Source: Nitrospinaceae bacterium | GTDB taxonomy: Bacteria > Nitrospinota_A > UBA7883 > JAJDBK01 | Reading direction: 5' to 3' | Assembly: GCA_029261405.1 (NCBI GenBank) | Contig: JAJDBK010000047.1 | Coordinates: 1 to 64,000 of the forward strand | Length of the DNA stretch: 64,000 nt | Shown here: positions 25,275 to 34,166 of the stretch, piece after piece | How the letters are laid out: every line of letters starts with the position of its first letter | How positions within the stretch are numbered: the first letter of the stretch is position 1 | Position numbers and translations under genes: made by a program | The notes under the pieces: model-generated | Databases searched by the model: none | Seen by the model: only the letters and a program-made list of their open reading frames with translations | Told to the model about the DNA's origin: nothing

Positions 25275-27476
25275 ATGATAAGACCAGAGTTTATTATAGA
25301 AGAGCTTCGCAAGAACATGCCGGACGCCGATTTCGACATGGTCTGGAGGGCTTACGCCTTCGCCGCCAAGTGCCACAAGGGCCAAAAACGGGTCTCCGGT
25401 GAAGCCTACCTGAACCATCCCCTTGAAGTGGCCAACATTCTGGCGAAAATGAAACTTGGTCATATCTCCATCTCAGTGGGACTCCTTCACGACACCCTTG
25501 AAGACACTTTCGCCACCGAGGATGAGATAAAGGAGAAGTTCGGCGATGAGGTCTTTCAGATTGTCGATGGCGTAACAAAGATCTCGATGATCGAAACGTC
25601 CAATAAAGAGCATCAACAGTCGGAGAATATCCGGAAGATGATTCTCGCCATGGCGAAGGATATAAGGGTCATTCTGGTCAAACTGGCGGACCGGGTACAC
25701 AACGTCCGGACGTTGCACTACCTGAAACCTGCCAAACAGAAAAAAATCGCCCAGGAAACCCTGGACATCTACGCGCCACTGGCCAACCGGCTCGGCATAG
25801 GCTGGATCAAAACAGAGCTTGAGAACAACTCGTTCAAATACCTGTGGCCAAACGAATATTCCGAAATAAAACATAAATTAGCGGCCCTGGAGTTGGAACG
25901 GGATAAGTATATCGACCAGATAGTTGAACAGATATCTGAGCGGTTGAGACTGGATGGAGTAGCCGCCGATGTCAAAGGCCGCCCAAAACACTACTATTCG
26001 ATCTTCTCGAAGATGCGTAGCCAGAATATCTCGTTTGAGGAAGTCTACGACATCATGGGCATCCGTGTCATCACTCCTACCGATCAGGAGTGTTATGCAA
26101 TTCTCGGGATTCTCCACTCGATGTTCAAACCGATTCCGGGCAAACTCAAAGACTATATCGCCCTGCCGAAAGCGAATATGTACCAATCCCTCCACACAAC
26201 CGTTGTCGGGTCCGGGGGGAAACCTGTTGAGGTGCAGATAAGGTCGCAACGAATGGACGTGTTGTGCGAAGAGGGGATAGCCTCCCACTGGCGTTACAAG
26301 GAGGGGGGAGACAAGAAGAGCGACCGGCACGATGAACAGATCACCTGGATAAGACGACTGCTAGAATGGCAACAGGAGGTGAAGGATCCGAGAGAGTTTC
26401 TCGAAAAGGTCAAGATCGACCTGTTCCCGGATGAGGTCTACATTTTCACACCGAGACAGGAGGTAAAATCGTTCCCACGTGGAGCCACGCCTATAGATTT
26501 CGCTTTCTCCGTTCACTCCGATGTGGGAGAACGCTGTATCGGCGCCAAGGTAAACGGCAAACTCGTTTCTCTCAAGACCCAGTTGAGAAACGGCGATATC
26601 GTAGAAATCCTTACATCAACCCAGGCCAGACCTAGCAGGGACTGGTTGAAACATGTCAAGACCTCCAAGGCCAGAACAAAAATCTCCTCCTACTTGAACC
26701 AGGCGGAGAGACAACGCGCGCTTAATCTTGGACGCGAATTGCTGGTTGGGGAGCTTGAGAAATATAACCTTTCGCCGGGTGATTATATGGAGGAATCCAA
26801 ACTTGCCGCAGGCGCCAGGTCGGTCGGTTACAACACCGGCGACTCCATGGTGGTCGCCCTCGGCCTCGGCAAACTGAAACTTTCGGCGGTCTTTGCGAGG
26901 CTTGTGCCGAAAGAGGCGATCACAGAACCTGAAGTCACACCAGAATCTATAGTCTCCCCCACCACGGTAAAGCGGAACAGCGCTCAGATGGGGGTCAAGG
27001 TCAGCGATATCGACGACATACTGATCCGGTTCGCGCAATGTTGCAATCCACTACCGGGTGACGATATCGTCGGTTTCATTTCGAGAGGCCGGGGTCTTAT
27101 CGTTCACACCAAAGACTGCGCCAACTCCACCAACATGGGTTCCGACTCAGACCGATGCGTCGATGTGGTCTGGGACAAGAAGACCTCCGGGAAACGGGAA
27201 GCCATGCTGTTGGTGAAAACCGAAGACAGACCAGGAACCCTCGCCAACGTCTCCGTGGCCATCGCCGATAATGGGGCGAACATTACGGAAGCGAACGTGC
27301 TTACCGCAAAAGGGGGTAATGGGCATATCTACCTGACTGTGGAGATATCCGACCTGTCACAGTTGCAGAGGATAATGGGCGCCGTCATGAGGCTCTCTGG
27401 AGTTCACTCCGTGGAAAGGATCAGAAACCTCCGCTCATTCAGCGCCCAGATGAGAAAATCGAAAAAGAAACATTAA
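25275..27476 (+). CDS. spoT: bifunctional (p)ppGpp synthetase/hydrolase, RelA/SpoT family
   Basis: A 733-residue long RSH protein controlling the stringent response. Order: HD hydrolase domain (about 25-200, AAKCHKGQKRVSGEAYLNHP, LLHDTLEDT, VKLADRVHNVRTL), synthetase domain (about 240-370, GRPKHYYSIFSKM, EEVYDIMGIRVI, YQSLHTTVVG, EVQIRSQRMD), TGS (about 390-450, VYIFTPRQEVKSFPRGATPIDFAF), helical and CC regions (QCCNPLPGDDIVGFI) and ACT (about 655-733, RPGTLANVSVAIADNGANI). Both catalytic halves look intact, so it should make and degrade (p)ppGpp. It is the only long RSH in this window. Only a weak CAGG ribosome site precedes the ATG. Confidence 0.95.
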   Translation: MIRPEFIIEELRKNMPDADFDMVWRAYAFAAKCHKGQKRVSGEAYLNHPLEVANILAKMKLGHISISVGLLHDTLEDTFATEDEIKEKFGDEVFQIVDGVTKISMIETSNKEHQQSENIRKMILAMAKDIRVILVKLADRVHNVRTLHYLKPAKQKKIAQETLDIYAPLANRLGIGWIKTELENNSFKYLWPNEYSEIKHKLAALELERDKYIDQIVEQISERLRLDGVAADVKGRPKHYYSIFSKMRSQNISFEEVYDIMGIRVITPTDQECYAILGILHSMFKPIPGKLKDYIALPKANMYQSLHTTVVGSGGKPVEVQIRSQRMDVLCEEGIASHWRYKEGGDKKSDRHDEQITWIRRLLEWQQEVKDPREFLEKVKIDLFPDEVYIFTPRQEVKSFPRGATPIDFAFSVHSDVGERCIGAKVNGKLVSLKTQLRNGDIVEILTSTQARPSRDWLKHVKTSKARTKISSYLNQAERQRALNLGRELLVGELEKYNLSPGDYMEESKLAAGARSVGYNTGDSMVVALGLGKLKLSAVFARLVPKEAITEPEVTPESIVSPTTVKRNSAQMGVKVSDIDDILIRFAQCCNPLPGDDIVGFISRGRGLIVHTKDCANSTNMGSDSDRCVDVVWDKKTSGKREAMLLVKTEDRPGTLANVSVAIADNGANITEANVLTAKGGNGHIYLTVEISDLSQLQRIMGAVMRLSGVHSVERIRNLRSFSAQMRKSKKKH

Positions 27477-27557
27477 CCGAAAGTCAAAGTGTCGAACATG
27501 ATTCGTTCAGGTTAGGGAAAAGTCGCACTGGATAAGGCTGTGCATTTACTACTTGAG

Positions 27558-28475
27558 TTAGGCGGAGATGTTATCCAGTGATTCCAATGTGTATCTGGGT
27601 TGACCCTTCCCAAACTGTATCACATGAAATTCTGCATTTACCGCTTGATGTAAAAATTTACGATTCAAGACATCCGCATCATCAATCTTAACTCCAACTT
27701 TTCCTTTGATAATATTTTTATCACCTGATTTCTTGAATTCAAAAGCTCTCCCTTTTGGCAACACCCCCTGAAATTCCCCACGATACGATTCATCCCTTTC
27801 ATCTATGTTATCTTCTTTAAGACGATCAGCCGAAAAACGAAGTTGGTCTATATTACTGAAACGAAAATACTCATCTTTGAATTCAACCCCGCACCAAGCG
27901 CCATTTTCGGCCAAATATTCAAGAAATTCAGCGGCATTTTTTACAGCGCGAGGATGGATTTCATCAATAAGCTCTGCAACTTCATCATCTGTCCCATTAG
28001 CGGCCAGACGAAATAGCTCTTTTATTTTTTGAAGGGCATCTTCAGCCTTGCTTCGCACTGGAAATATCTCATTATTATCAGGATTTGGAAGCTCGAATTC
28101 AAATCCGAAAGAGCCTATGGCTGTTCCGGTAATAAGCAGTTGATTCTCTTGCCTGTTCGGAATTGGCCCTTTATCCCTTAAATTATCAGAGATGCTTGCC
28201 GCAACAGCAGTAACCGCTTTTGCAAAGCTTCCTGCGGCTACAGCGGCAAAATCCGCCACTATTCCATGGCTACCAACAACTGGCGGCCCCCGAAAAGTGA
28301 GCCGAGCTTTATTGACAATGACTTCTTCTGGAACAGAGGCAATTAAGCTACGGGCTTCTTCCAGGCGAGACTCAAGCCCTAGTCGGTCAATAACATTTTC
28401 TTCAGGAATTTCTGCGAGCAAGGATTCCAGCTCTTGAATTTCTGAAGCAACAGATATGTAATGTTCGTGTCTCAC
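27558..28475 (-). CDS. conserved protein of a DUF6932-linked pair, unknown function
   Basis: A 305-residue soluble protein from a GTG at 28475 that overlaps the upstream gene's stop in a GTGA arrangement, so the two are translationally coupled. Features: an N-terminal acidic helical hairpin (EIQELESLLAEIPEENVIDRL), a middle domain with TFRGPPVVGSHGIVADFA and LLITGTAIGSFGFEFELP, and a C-terminal part with beta character and GEFQGVLPKGRAFEFK and DVLNRKFLHQAVNAEFHVI. From memory, proteins with this layout accompany DUF6932 proteins in many unrelated genomes; I cannot confirm it here. AT-rich relative to its neighbours, hence probably acquired. No catalytic motif is recognisable; a toxin, effector or defence role is speculation. 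Confidence 0.75.
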   Translation of the reverse strand: MRHEHYISVASEIQELESLLAEIPEENVIDRLGLESRLEEARSLIASVPEEVIVNKARLTFRGPPVVGSHGIVADFAAVAAGSFAKAVTAVAASISDNLRDKGPIPNRQENQLLITGTAIGSFGFEFELPNPDNNEIFPVRSKAEDALQKIKELFRLAANGTDDEVAELIDEIHPRAVKNAAEFLEYLAENGAWCGVEFKDEYFRFSNIDQLRFSADRLKEDNIDERDESYRGEFQGVLPKGRAFEFKKSGDKNIIKGKVGVKIDDADVLNRKFLHQAVNAEFHVIQFGKGQPRYTLESLDNISA

Positions 28476-29047
28476 AGCTTAGCGCCACTTGATTGAATCG
28501 AATCCAGCCTCTCTTTCATTATCTCATCATTAGCCGAAGAAATATCAACTTGAATAAATCCCTTCCAAGTTTTCAGATCACGACGATGTGACCATAAGCT
28601 GTACCAATAGGATATTTGTTTGACCTGCAATTTATTCATCTTCTCGCCAAGGACATGATAAAAGGCATCAACATTATACTAGTCTTTTGTGTTGCTACTC
28701 TGAAATAGCGCAGGCTGTTTTATTAACAATGACTGTTGGGTTTCGCCTTCGGGTAGATAATAAAACGTAACGACATCAATATCTCGTGGTGAACGTGACT
28801 CAAGGTCTTCAACATTTTCAAGAAAGCTCTCATCCAGCCATTGAAAGCCCTTAGTGATTCCAACCTTGGAAAGTTCCAACCTAAAATCAAGAAGCCCTTT
28901 TAGCATTTTAATTCTATCAGGCGAAGTCGCAAACTGGTCGATTACGTGATCCAAATCAGTTTCGTAGGGTGACCGGTTAGGATGCGCTCCTGGAAGTCCG
29001 GGAGATACTGGTGGCAGTACGCCTGCCATATTCCATTCAGGAATCAT
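28472..29047 (-). pseudogene. DUF6932-like nucleotidyltransferase-fold protein split by an in-frame amber codon
   Basis: Codons 1-122 run from ATG 29047 to a TAG at 28681-28679; the same frame then continues for 68 codons to TGA at 28474-28472. Both halves fit one family: IPEWNMAGVLPP, GFQWLDESFLENVE, SPRDIDVVTFYYLPEG before the stop, and YNVDAFYHVLGEKM, ISYWYSLWSHRRDL, WKGFIQVD after it. The GSF-x(n)-DxD pattern of nucleotidyltransferases is present, but as DESF (72-75) and D89-x-D91, so the usual Gly is changed too. Either the gene is decaying, or the amber is read through or a sequencing error. An ATG at codon 137 could restart the tail, whose stop overlaps the downstream GTG. Confidence 0.75.
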
Positions 29048-29180
29048 ACACGTCTCTGAATCTGGGCCTTAAGATCAGGTCGCCAAAAAAAAAAGTTCAA
29101 ACGGTAACAACGAACAACACCCACACAATAAGCCATGATTGTACAACATATTTACATAAAGAAGGCATGTAGCAAAAACC

Positions 29181-29861
29181 CTACTCCGAATAGTGGGCGT
29201 TTGTGATTGTGAACGTTGGGGAGATACGTTTTACCCCTTCGTCCAGCTCGAATGTGGCTTTTGTCGCTTCTCCCGGCGGGAAGGGGCCGGGCACCTCCGC
29301 AAGAGAGTGTTTGTACGATTCGGCGTTATCGAGGTAATCATCAAACACTTCTGTCACCTTGATTTTTATGTAAAAGCTGGATATCTCCTTGTCGCCGTTA
29401 TTCCTGACGTTGCATTCCATTGAACCTTTCATATCCGGGAAACAGCCGAACCTTATATATCTTTTTGCGTAATCAAAAGCGGTGGCAACCTCCTCTTCCC
29501 CTCTTCTCGATTGGCCTTTGAGTTTGTTTATCCGGCTGATGGTCTTCTGCAGTTCGCTCGGTTCCTTTTCCGTCACTACATCTTCTTTTTGCTTATCAAT
29601 GTAGAACAGGTATCCACCCCCCACTACAATCAGCAGTATTATCAGGTTTTTTATGGTCTGGGTGTAGTTGACCATTTCAGCCGGTTCATTGACCGGCAGG
29701 GAGCTTCGAGGGGGTTGTTTCACCTTTTGTGTTGAGTATTTTGGCTGGGCGGATTTGGAACGCGCTTTATTGTAGAAAACTCCACACTTCGGGCACTCAT
29801 CGGCGGACCCCACATCGTTTTCTGACCGTGTGTATCCGCATTTAGGACATGACAGGTCCAT
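29181..29861 (-). CDS. zinc-ribbon membrane protein
   Basis: A 226-residue protein. Residues 4-30 form a zinc ribbon (CPKCGYTRSENDVGSADECPKCGVFY is split by its linker: CPKCG at 5-9 and CPKCG at 23-27). A basic, proline-containing linker follows, one membrane helix (about 70-90, IKNLIILLIVVGGGYLFYI), then an extracytoplasmic domain of about 130 residues ending in strands (FELDEGVKRISPTFTITNAH). The C-terminal part has the pattern of FxLYD-like or DUF3426-like beta domains often anchored behind a zinc ribbon (GSMECNVRNNGDKEISSFYIKIKV). Function unknown. Monocistronic, with a GGGAG-like site before the ATG. Confidence 0.8.
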   Translation of the reverse strand: MDLSCPKCGYTRSENDVGSADECPKCGVFYNKARSKSAQPKYSTQKVKQPPRSSLPVNEPAEMVNYTQTIKNLIILLIVVGGGYLFYIDKQKEDVVTEKEPSELQKTISRINKLKGQSRRGEEEVATAFDYAKRYIRFGCFPDMKGSMECNVRNNGDKEISSFYIKIKVTEVFDDYLDNAESYKHSLAEVPGPFPPGEATKATFELDEGVKRISPTFTITNAHYSE

Positions 29862-29992
29862 GACTCCCTCCTAGGCGTTTCAGACTGTACTTAAGTATAC
29901 GGGACCTATATCAACTTAATAAACAAAAAACAGAAGAAGTGTCCGTTCGTATCGATTAACAGAGAAAGTAATGTTGATGGGATGCAAGAAAA

Positions 29993-30304
29993 GTGAAAAC
30001 AAAAACTCTCGTAATGGCTCTACTGGTGTGTCTGGTAATGGTAACCACAGCCTCGGCCCACAGGGGCGGACCCGGATTCCGGGCGGGGTTCCATTTCAGT
30101 CCCGCGCCTTTCCACTCGGTTTTGCGGCTGCTCTTTATTCCGCCTCCGGTGGCTTTCCGATATGTGGAGCCTCGCGCGGTGGTTGTAGAGTCTCGCAAGG
30201 ATACTGCCATCGATCTGACCGATCCTTACGTCTATCCCGATCAGCGCCTTTGCAAAGGGAATTGGGAATGGGAGGTGACTTCTCGACATTGGATCTGCCG
30301 GTAG
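29993..30304 (+). CDS. small secreted protein, unknown function
   Basis: A 103-residue protein from GTG 29993. The signal peptide is clear (KTKTLVMALLVCLVMVTTASA, cleavage before HRGG). The mature part starts glycine- and histidine-rich (HRGGPGFRAGFHFSPAPFH), has a hydrophobic proline-rich middle and ends in LCKGNWEWEVTSRHWICR with two cysteines that could form a disulfide. The short C-terminal aromatic pattern resembles small periplasmic proteins of bacteria with YXXP-rich coats, but I assign no family. No ATG is available in frame. Confidence 0.6.
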   Translation: MKTKTLVMALLVCLVMVTTASAHRGGPGFRAGFHFSPAPFHSVLRLLFIPPPVAFRYVEPRAVVVESRKDTAIDLTDPYVYPDQRLCKGNWEWEVTSRHWICR

Positions 30305-30338
30305 AGCTTATTTTATTCAGGGTCGGCGCTCCCCTTCC

Positions 30339-30347
30339 TGATATAAT
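30339..30347 (+). promoter_or_regulatory. extended -10 promoter of the CheB-type receiver gene
   Basis: TGATATAAT is a perfect extended -10 (TGn-TATAAT), 45 nt upstream of the ATG at 30392. No -35 matches well, as expected for this promoter class. Confidence 0.5.
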
Positions 30348-30391
30348 CGGCTATTGTAAATCGTCGTTGTTTCACCGTTAATGGACCAGAT

Positions 30392-30796
30392 ATGAAAACG
30401 AAAGTTATGATAGTCGATGACTCCGCCATGATGCGGGGCATCATAGCGGGGATCGTTTCTTCCGACCCCGATCTTGAGGTGTGCGGCAAGTACCCCAATG
30501 GCGAAGAAGCCCTGCTGGCGCTGGACAAGGTTACTCCCGATATCATCATGCTCGACATCGAAATGCCGGTGATGAACGGCATAGAGTTCTTGCGGCGAAT
30601 AAAAACCGTAAGCTCCGCCAAGGTGATAGTCCTCTCGGTACTGACCCAGGCTTCGTCCAAGGTCTCCATCGACGCTCTCGACCTTGGCGCGGTGGCGCTG
30701 GTGGCCAAACCGTCCGGCGCAGTGAGTCTCGACCTGGAAGCGAAAAAAGGTCACGAACTGGTCAAGACGATACGGGAAGCGGCGGGACTCGATTAA
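30392..30796 (+). CDS. stand-alone receiver of CheB type
   Basis: A 134-residue receiver: VMIVDDSAMMRGIIAGIVSSDPDLEVCG, listed by parts as VDDSAMMRGI and SSDPDLEV, then D55 in IIMLDIEMPVMNGIEFLRRI, a VLSVLTQ switch and ALVAKPSGA. Sequence style, and the tail (SGAVSLDLEAKKGHELVKTI), match the receiver and start of the linker of CheB methylesterases, but the methylesterase domain is absent. No chemotaxis gene lies nearby. It may be a remnant of CheB or a dedicated CheY-like regulator acting elsewhere. It precedes the HAD-type gene by 27 nt and may be cotranscribed. Confidence 0.85.
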   Translation: MKTKVMIVDDSAMMRGIIAGIVSSDPDLEVCGKYPNGEEALLALDKVTPDIIMLDIEMPVMNGIEFLRRIKTVSSAKVIVLSVLTQASSKVSIDALDLGAVALVAKPSGAVSLDLEAKKGHELVKTIREAAGLD

Positions 30797-30823
30797 TTTA
30801 ACCCCCTCCCATCGCTACCAGTA

Positions 30824-31387
30824 ATGCCCCTTCTAAACCGCATAAAAGATAACCTTGCCCCGCTGTTTGCGGTTTATGAAAATCGAATTTTTGTAGAGAA
30901 TATAACTCCCGAATACCTTGCCGGAAAAGGGGCGAAGGCTGTTATCTTCGATCATGACGGAGTTTTAAGCCCCAGCCTGGCGAACTGTCCAGATACTACG
31001 GGTGAGAAACTTCTACTAGCTACGGTTAAGAGCTTCGATGAAGACACCGTTTTTGTCCTGTCGAACACACGCAGAAGGAAAAAGGAGCGAACCAAACTTT
31101 TCCAGGGCTCTTTTCCGGGGGTGACCTATCTTGTCGCAAAGGCGAAACCTGACCCGGAAGGTTTATTTACAGCCGCACATATTTCCGGGGTCGATACGTC
31201 TTCCATCGCGGTGGTGGACGATGGGCTTTTGACAGGTGTGTTGATGGCTGTTGAGATGGGCGCCATACCGGTCTACGCCATCCGCAAATCTCTGGATGAA
31301 ACCATTGAGGCCAAATTGACCAGGCTCGTAACCACTTGGCCCCAGATCGCCCTGCTCAAGGTTGTACAGTTCTTATTTGGCAGGTGA
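30824..31387 (+). CDS. YqeG-like HAD-superfamily phosphatase
   Basis: A 187-residue protein of the YqeG (HAD class IIIA) type. Motif I is VIFDHDGVLSP, with the two catalytic Asp in DHD; motif II is VFVLSNTRR; motif III Lys lies in YLVAKAKPDPEGL; motif IV is IAVVDDGLLTGVLMA. The N-terminal YENRIFVENITPEYL matches the family's lead-in. Relatives dephosphorylate phosphatidylglycerophosphate or are of unknown substrate; which applies here is open. Converges with the glycosyltransferase gene, the two overlapping by 15 nt. Confidence 0.82.
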   Translation: MPLLNRIKDNLAPLFAVYENRIFVENITPEYLAGKGAKAVIFDHDGVLSPSLANCPDTTGEKLLLATVKSFDEDTVFVLSNTRRRKKERTKLFQGSFPGVTYLVAKAKPDPEGLFTAAHISGVDTSSIAVVDDGLLTGVLMAVEMGAIPVYAIRKSLDETIEAKLTRLVTTWPQIALLKVVQFLFGR

Positions 31388-32452
31388 TTTATCGCAAAGG
31401 TGTAAAAAGATATCCTCAAGGCCGGTGGTGATACTCTTCGCATCGTATAAACTTCGCGCTTTATTGTAGCCGTTCAGGCCGACCCGCTTTGCGTTCTCCG
31501 GGTTGTTGAGCAGGGCAACCACGGCGGATGCGTACTGCTCCGGATTTTGAGCCACAAATCCGTTGTAACCGGAGCTGACGAGTTCGGCCTGAGCGGAGTC
31601 TTTCGGGTGCGGGGTGTAGTGGGTTACCACCGGGAGTTTCGCCGCCATCGCCTCGGCAAGCGTAAGGCCGAACGTCTCACCCATTGACGCAAAGTGGGTA
31701 AAGAGAGATACCCCTTTCAGAAAACTCATTATCTCCGTCTCGACACCTGTCATCGGGTGAAGGACAAGGTTGTCGGCTATACCCTTCTCTTCGAAAAATC
31801 TGTGTGCCTCCGGAGTTATCCCGATGATATGAAATTTGCACTCCGGGACTTCGGCAACTATGGCGGGCGCCGCTGAAAGAAATGTAAACTCCCATTTCGT
31901 ATTATCCGGTCGCCCTATCCTGCCAACCGCTTTTACTCCGTAATCACGGTCATCGAATCCGAACTTATCGAAATTATCGATATCGAGCGGGTAGTAGAGA
32001 ACTTCATACCGGGGACCGACAAGTGGCTTGCCCAACCACATCTGATATCTGGCGGCGCAACTGTAGGAGATGAGAATATGGCAGTCGATCATCTCGTTCT
32101 CTCTGGAGGTGTCGAGTCTGCCGAAGACGTTATGCTCCACCACAATCTGTATTCCCGCCTCTTTCGCCGCTGTTATGGCGCCCTCTTCGGCCCATCCGGC
32201 GCGGTGAATATGAAAAATATCGGCGTTTAGGGTGGATAGATATTTGCCTAGGTAACGGGGGGAGGAGACTCGCAAGTCTATACCGAGTTCTTCTAAAACC
32301 TTCTCTTTTCCCGCGCTCCTGTCGAGTTCGAAAACGCAAACGGACACGTCAAACTTATCCTTGTCGAGGTATTTACAGAAAGTAAGAAGTGTCTTTTCCG
32401 TTCCTCCGAATCCAAGCGCGGGAGTAAACTGAACAACTTTAAGCTTTCTCAT
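31373..32452 (-). CDS. glycosyltransferase, family 4 type
   Basis: A 359-residue GT-B glycosyltransferase. The N-terminal domain begins VVQFTPALGFGGTEKTLLTF, a typical acceptor-side GGTE loop. The C-terminal donor domain contains the GT4 E-x7-E motif in GETFGLTLAEAMAAKLPVV followed by GYNGFVAQNPEQYASAVVALL. It probably transfers a sugar from a nucleotide donor to a surface glycan or lipid; the acceptor is unknown. No membrane segment; cytoplasmic or peripheral. Last gene of a leftward group with the TPR protein 15 nt upstream. Confidence 0.88.
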   Translation of the reverse strand: MRKLKVVQFTPALGFGGTEKTLLTFCKYLDKDKFDVSVCVFELDRSAGKEKVLEELGIDLRVSSPRYLGKYLSTLNADIFHIHRAGWAEEGAITAAKEAGIQIVVEHNVFGRLDTSRENEMIDCHILISYSCAARYQMWLGKPLVGPRYEVLYYPLDIDNFDKFGFDDRDYGVKAVGRIGRPDNTKWEFTFLSAAPAIVAEVPECKFHIIGITPEAHRFFEEKGIADNLVLHPMTGVETEIMSFLKGVSLFTHFASMGETFGLTLAEAMAAKLPVVTHYTPHPKDSAQAELVSSGYNGFVAQNPEQYASAVVALLNNPENAKRVGLNGYNKARSLYDAKSITTGLEDIFLHLCDKSPAK

Positions 32453-32467
32453 TTCCAGAGTCTTTCC

Positions 32468-34159
32468 TTACCTGATATCCTCTCCGAAAAAAGCCTCTTT
32501 GATCTTCTTTATTATCTCTTTGGCCAAATTCGCCAGGTCGCCATACTCAGCAAACTCTTCGGCAAGGGTAAGTTTAGGGTTTATATATAAAGCCTCCGTC
32601 AGCCTCGAAGCGGCCCCGGCCTGGTTTTGAAGCTCCAGATCCATCATCGCCATTTCACACAGTACGAATTCCCGTTTTTTTGGTCGATAGCTCATCACCT
32701 TTTTATAAGCTGACTTGGCTTTTTTATAATCGCCCTCTTCCCGAAAATTGCGGGCAAGTATTAAACCTGTCTGCTTCAGGTTTTCTATCACCACCTGTTT
32801 TCCCTCGTTACCCAGATCGTACTGCATAAGCTCCACAAATATCATAAAGGCTCTTCCGTGCTCTTTGGCTTTGTTAAGTTCATTTGCAAAATTGTTGAAT
32901 ACAGGGCCTGCTTTCGTCGGGTCTTCTTTTGCGACCAACCGGAAAATCTTCTCCGCCATAGAATACTCCCCTTGCCGCGCCAGCAGTGTAGCCCTGTTGA
33001 TGCGAAAATCGAGGTTTGTGGATGAATCAAGGCAATTTACCGAGCCGGTTTTTTCAAGGACCGCTCTGGTCAGGCCATCCACCTGCTCTCCGGCTCCCTG
33101 CACAAAACCGAGATCGTCACTGTCGATCTCAGCAAGCGCCTTCACTACGTTACGGTATGGATCTTTTAGCATGGTTTCGTTCTGGCCCAGTTCCTCCTCC
33201 ATCCGTGTTATGGTCGAAGTGGCGGATTCAAGATTGGTAAGCCCCATCAAAACTATTCGCTGTACATCCTTGAGGTCCTTCTTTCCTTTTTTGGTTTTCA
33301 GCATGGAAAAACAGCATAGCCCGACCTTTGCATAAGGTTCCGCCGAGCTTTTTTTAAGGAGAGCCGCTTCCCTGTAATCTTTCAAGGCGTGCAGATAATC
33401 CATCAGACTGTAGTAGGCGTCTCCCCTTTCAATCAGCAGTTCGTAGTTGCTACCTATGTTGATGGCTATGGAAAAGGCGTCGATAGCCTCCTGGTATTTC
33501 CTCTCGGTCATGGCTTTTTCAGCGATGGCGATCAGGGACTGGTATTTTTCTGTTTGTCCCGTATCTGGCCCCGGAGCCTTTTTCGCCTCTGGCGCCACAG
33601 GCAAGTTTTTCATCAAGCCGCATATTCCGGTCAACCCTTCGAACAACTCCTCGTAGTTTCTTTCCACCCCCGCATTGGGTGAAAGAAACAGTGCGTACCG
33701 GACGTTGTAGTTCCCCAGAATCTGGAATATTTCCTGCTGTTTTTTCAAGGATGGCTGGGCGATCATAAGGGGTATGACACGTTCCAGATATTCATCCGGC
33801 AGGATCAGGGACAATCCTTTCAGCATGGTAACAAGACTACCCCTACCTGGAGGTGGCTGGTATTGCAGTAGCGCCAGATACCCCTTATCAAGATTCGTGA
33901 AAAGATTTTTCGATACTTGTGTATTGTCGCTACTCACAATACTGTGACACTCGAATCCGGTTTTTTTCAGAACATCGGGAATATTTCCCGCCAGGGTTTT
34001 GTCGGAAAAACAGGTAAAAAGAACCGGAAATTTCTTTACGAGAGGCGCAAGTTTGCCTTTGTACTTTAACGCGAGCTGCTGTTTGTAAGGCAGGTGTTTA
34101 AAGCTTGAGGAATCGGAGATCATACTAAAAAGCTCTTTAACGTTTTGTTTATTTTCCAC
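32468..34159 (-). CDS. TPR-repeat protein
   Basis: A 563-residue soluble protein from a GTG at 34159. Residues 1-180 form an alpha/beta-looking N-terminal domain (FPVLFTCFSDKTLAGNIPDVL, GYLALLQYQPPPGRGS, NYNVRYALFLSPNAGVE) without known family. From about 205 on there are TPR repeats (EKAMTERKYQEAIDAFSIAI, GDAYYSLMDYLHALKDYREA, and again FREEGDYKKAKSAYKKVM). The layout suggests a protein-protein scaffold. It is placed 7 nt after the truncated aquaporin gene and 15 nt before the glycosyltransferase. Confidence 0.8.
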   Translation of the reverse strand: MENKQNVKELFSMISDSSSFKHLPYKQQLALKYKGKLAPLVKKFPVLFTCFSDKTLAGNIPDVLKKTGFECHSIVSSDNTQVSKNLFTNLDKGYLALLQYQPPPGRGSLVTMLKGLSLILPDEYLERVIPLMIAQPSLKKQQEIFQILGNYNVRYALFLSPNAGVERNYEELFEGLTGICGLMKNLPVAPEAKKAPGPDTGQTEKYQSLIAIAEKAMTERKYQEAIDAFSIAINIGSNYELLIERGDAYYSLMDYLHALKDYREAALLKKSSAEPYAKVGLCCFSMLKTKKGKKDLKDVQRIVLMGLTNLESATSTITRMEEELGQNETMLKDPYRNVVKALAEIDSDDLGFVQGAGEQVDGLTRAVLEKTGSVNCLDSSTNLDFRINRATLLARQGEYSMAEKIFRLVAKEDPTKAGPVFNNFANELNKAKEHGRAFMIFVELMQYDLGNEGKQVVIENLKQTGLILARNFREEGDYKKAKSAYKKVMSYRPKKREFVLCEMAMMDLELQNQAGAASRLTEALYINPKLTLAEEFAEYGDLANLAKEIIKKIKEAFFGEDIR

Positions 34160-34166
34160 CCGCTGG

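Noticed and set aside
28472-28639. Separate small gene downstream of the amber codon
   Set aside because: Its sequence continues the upstream family without a gap and the stretch directly after the amber is also conserved in character, so one interrupted gene explains it better.
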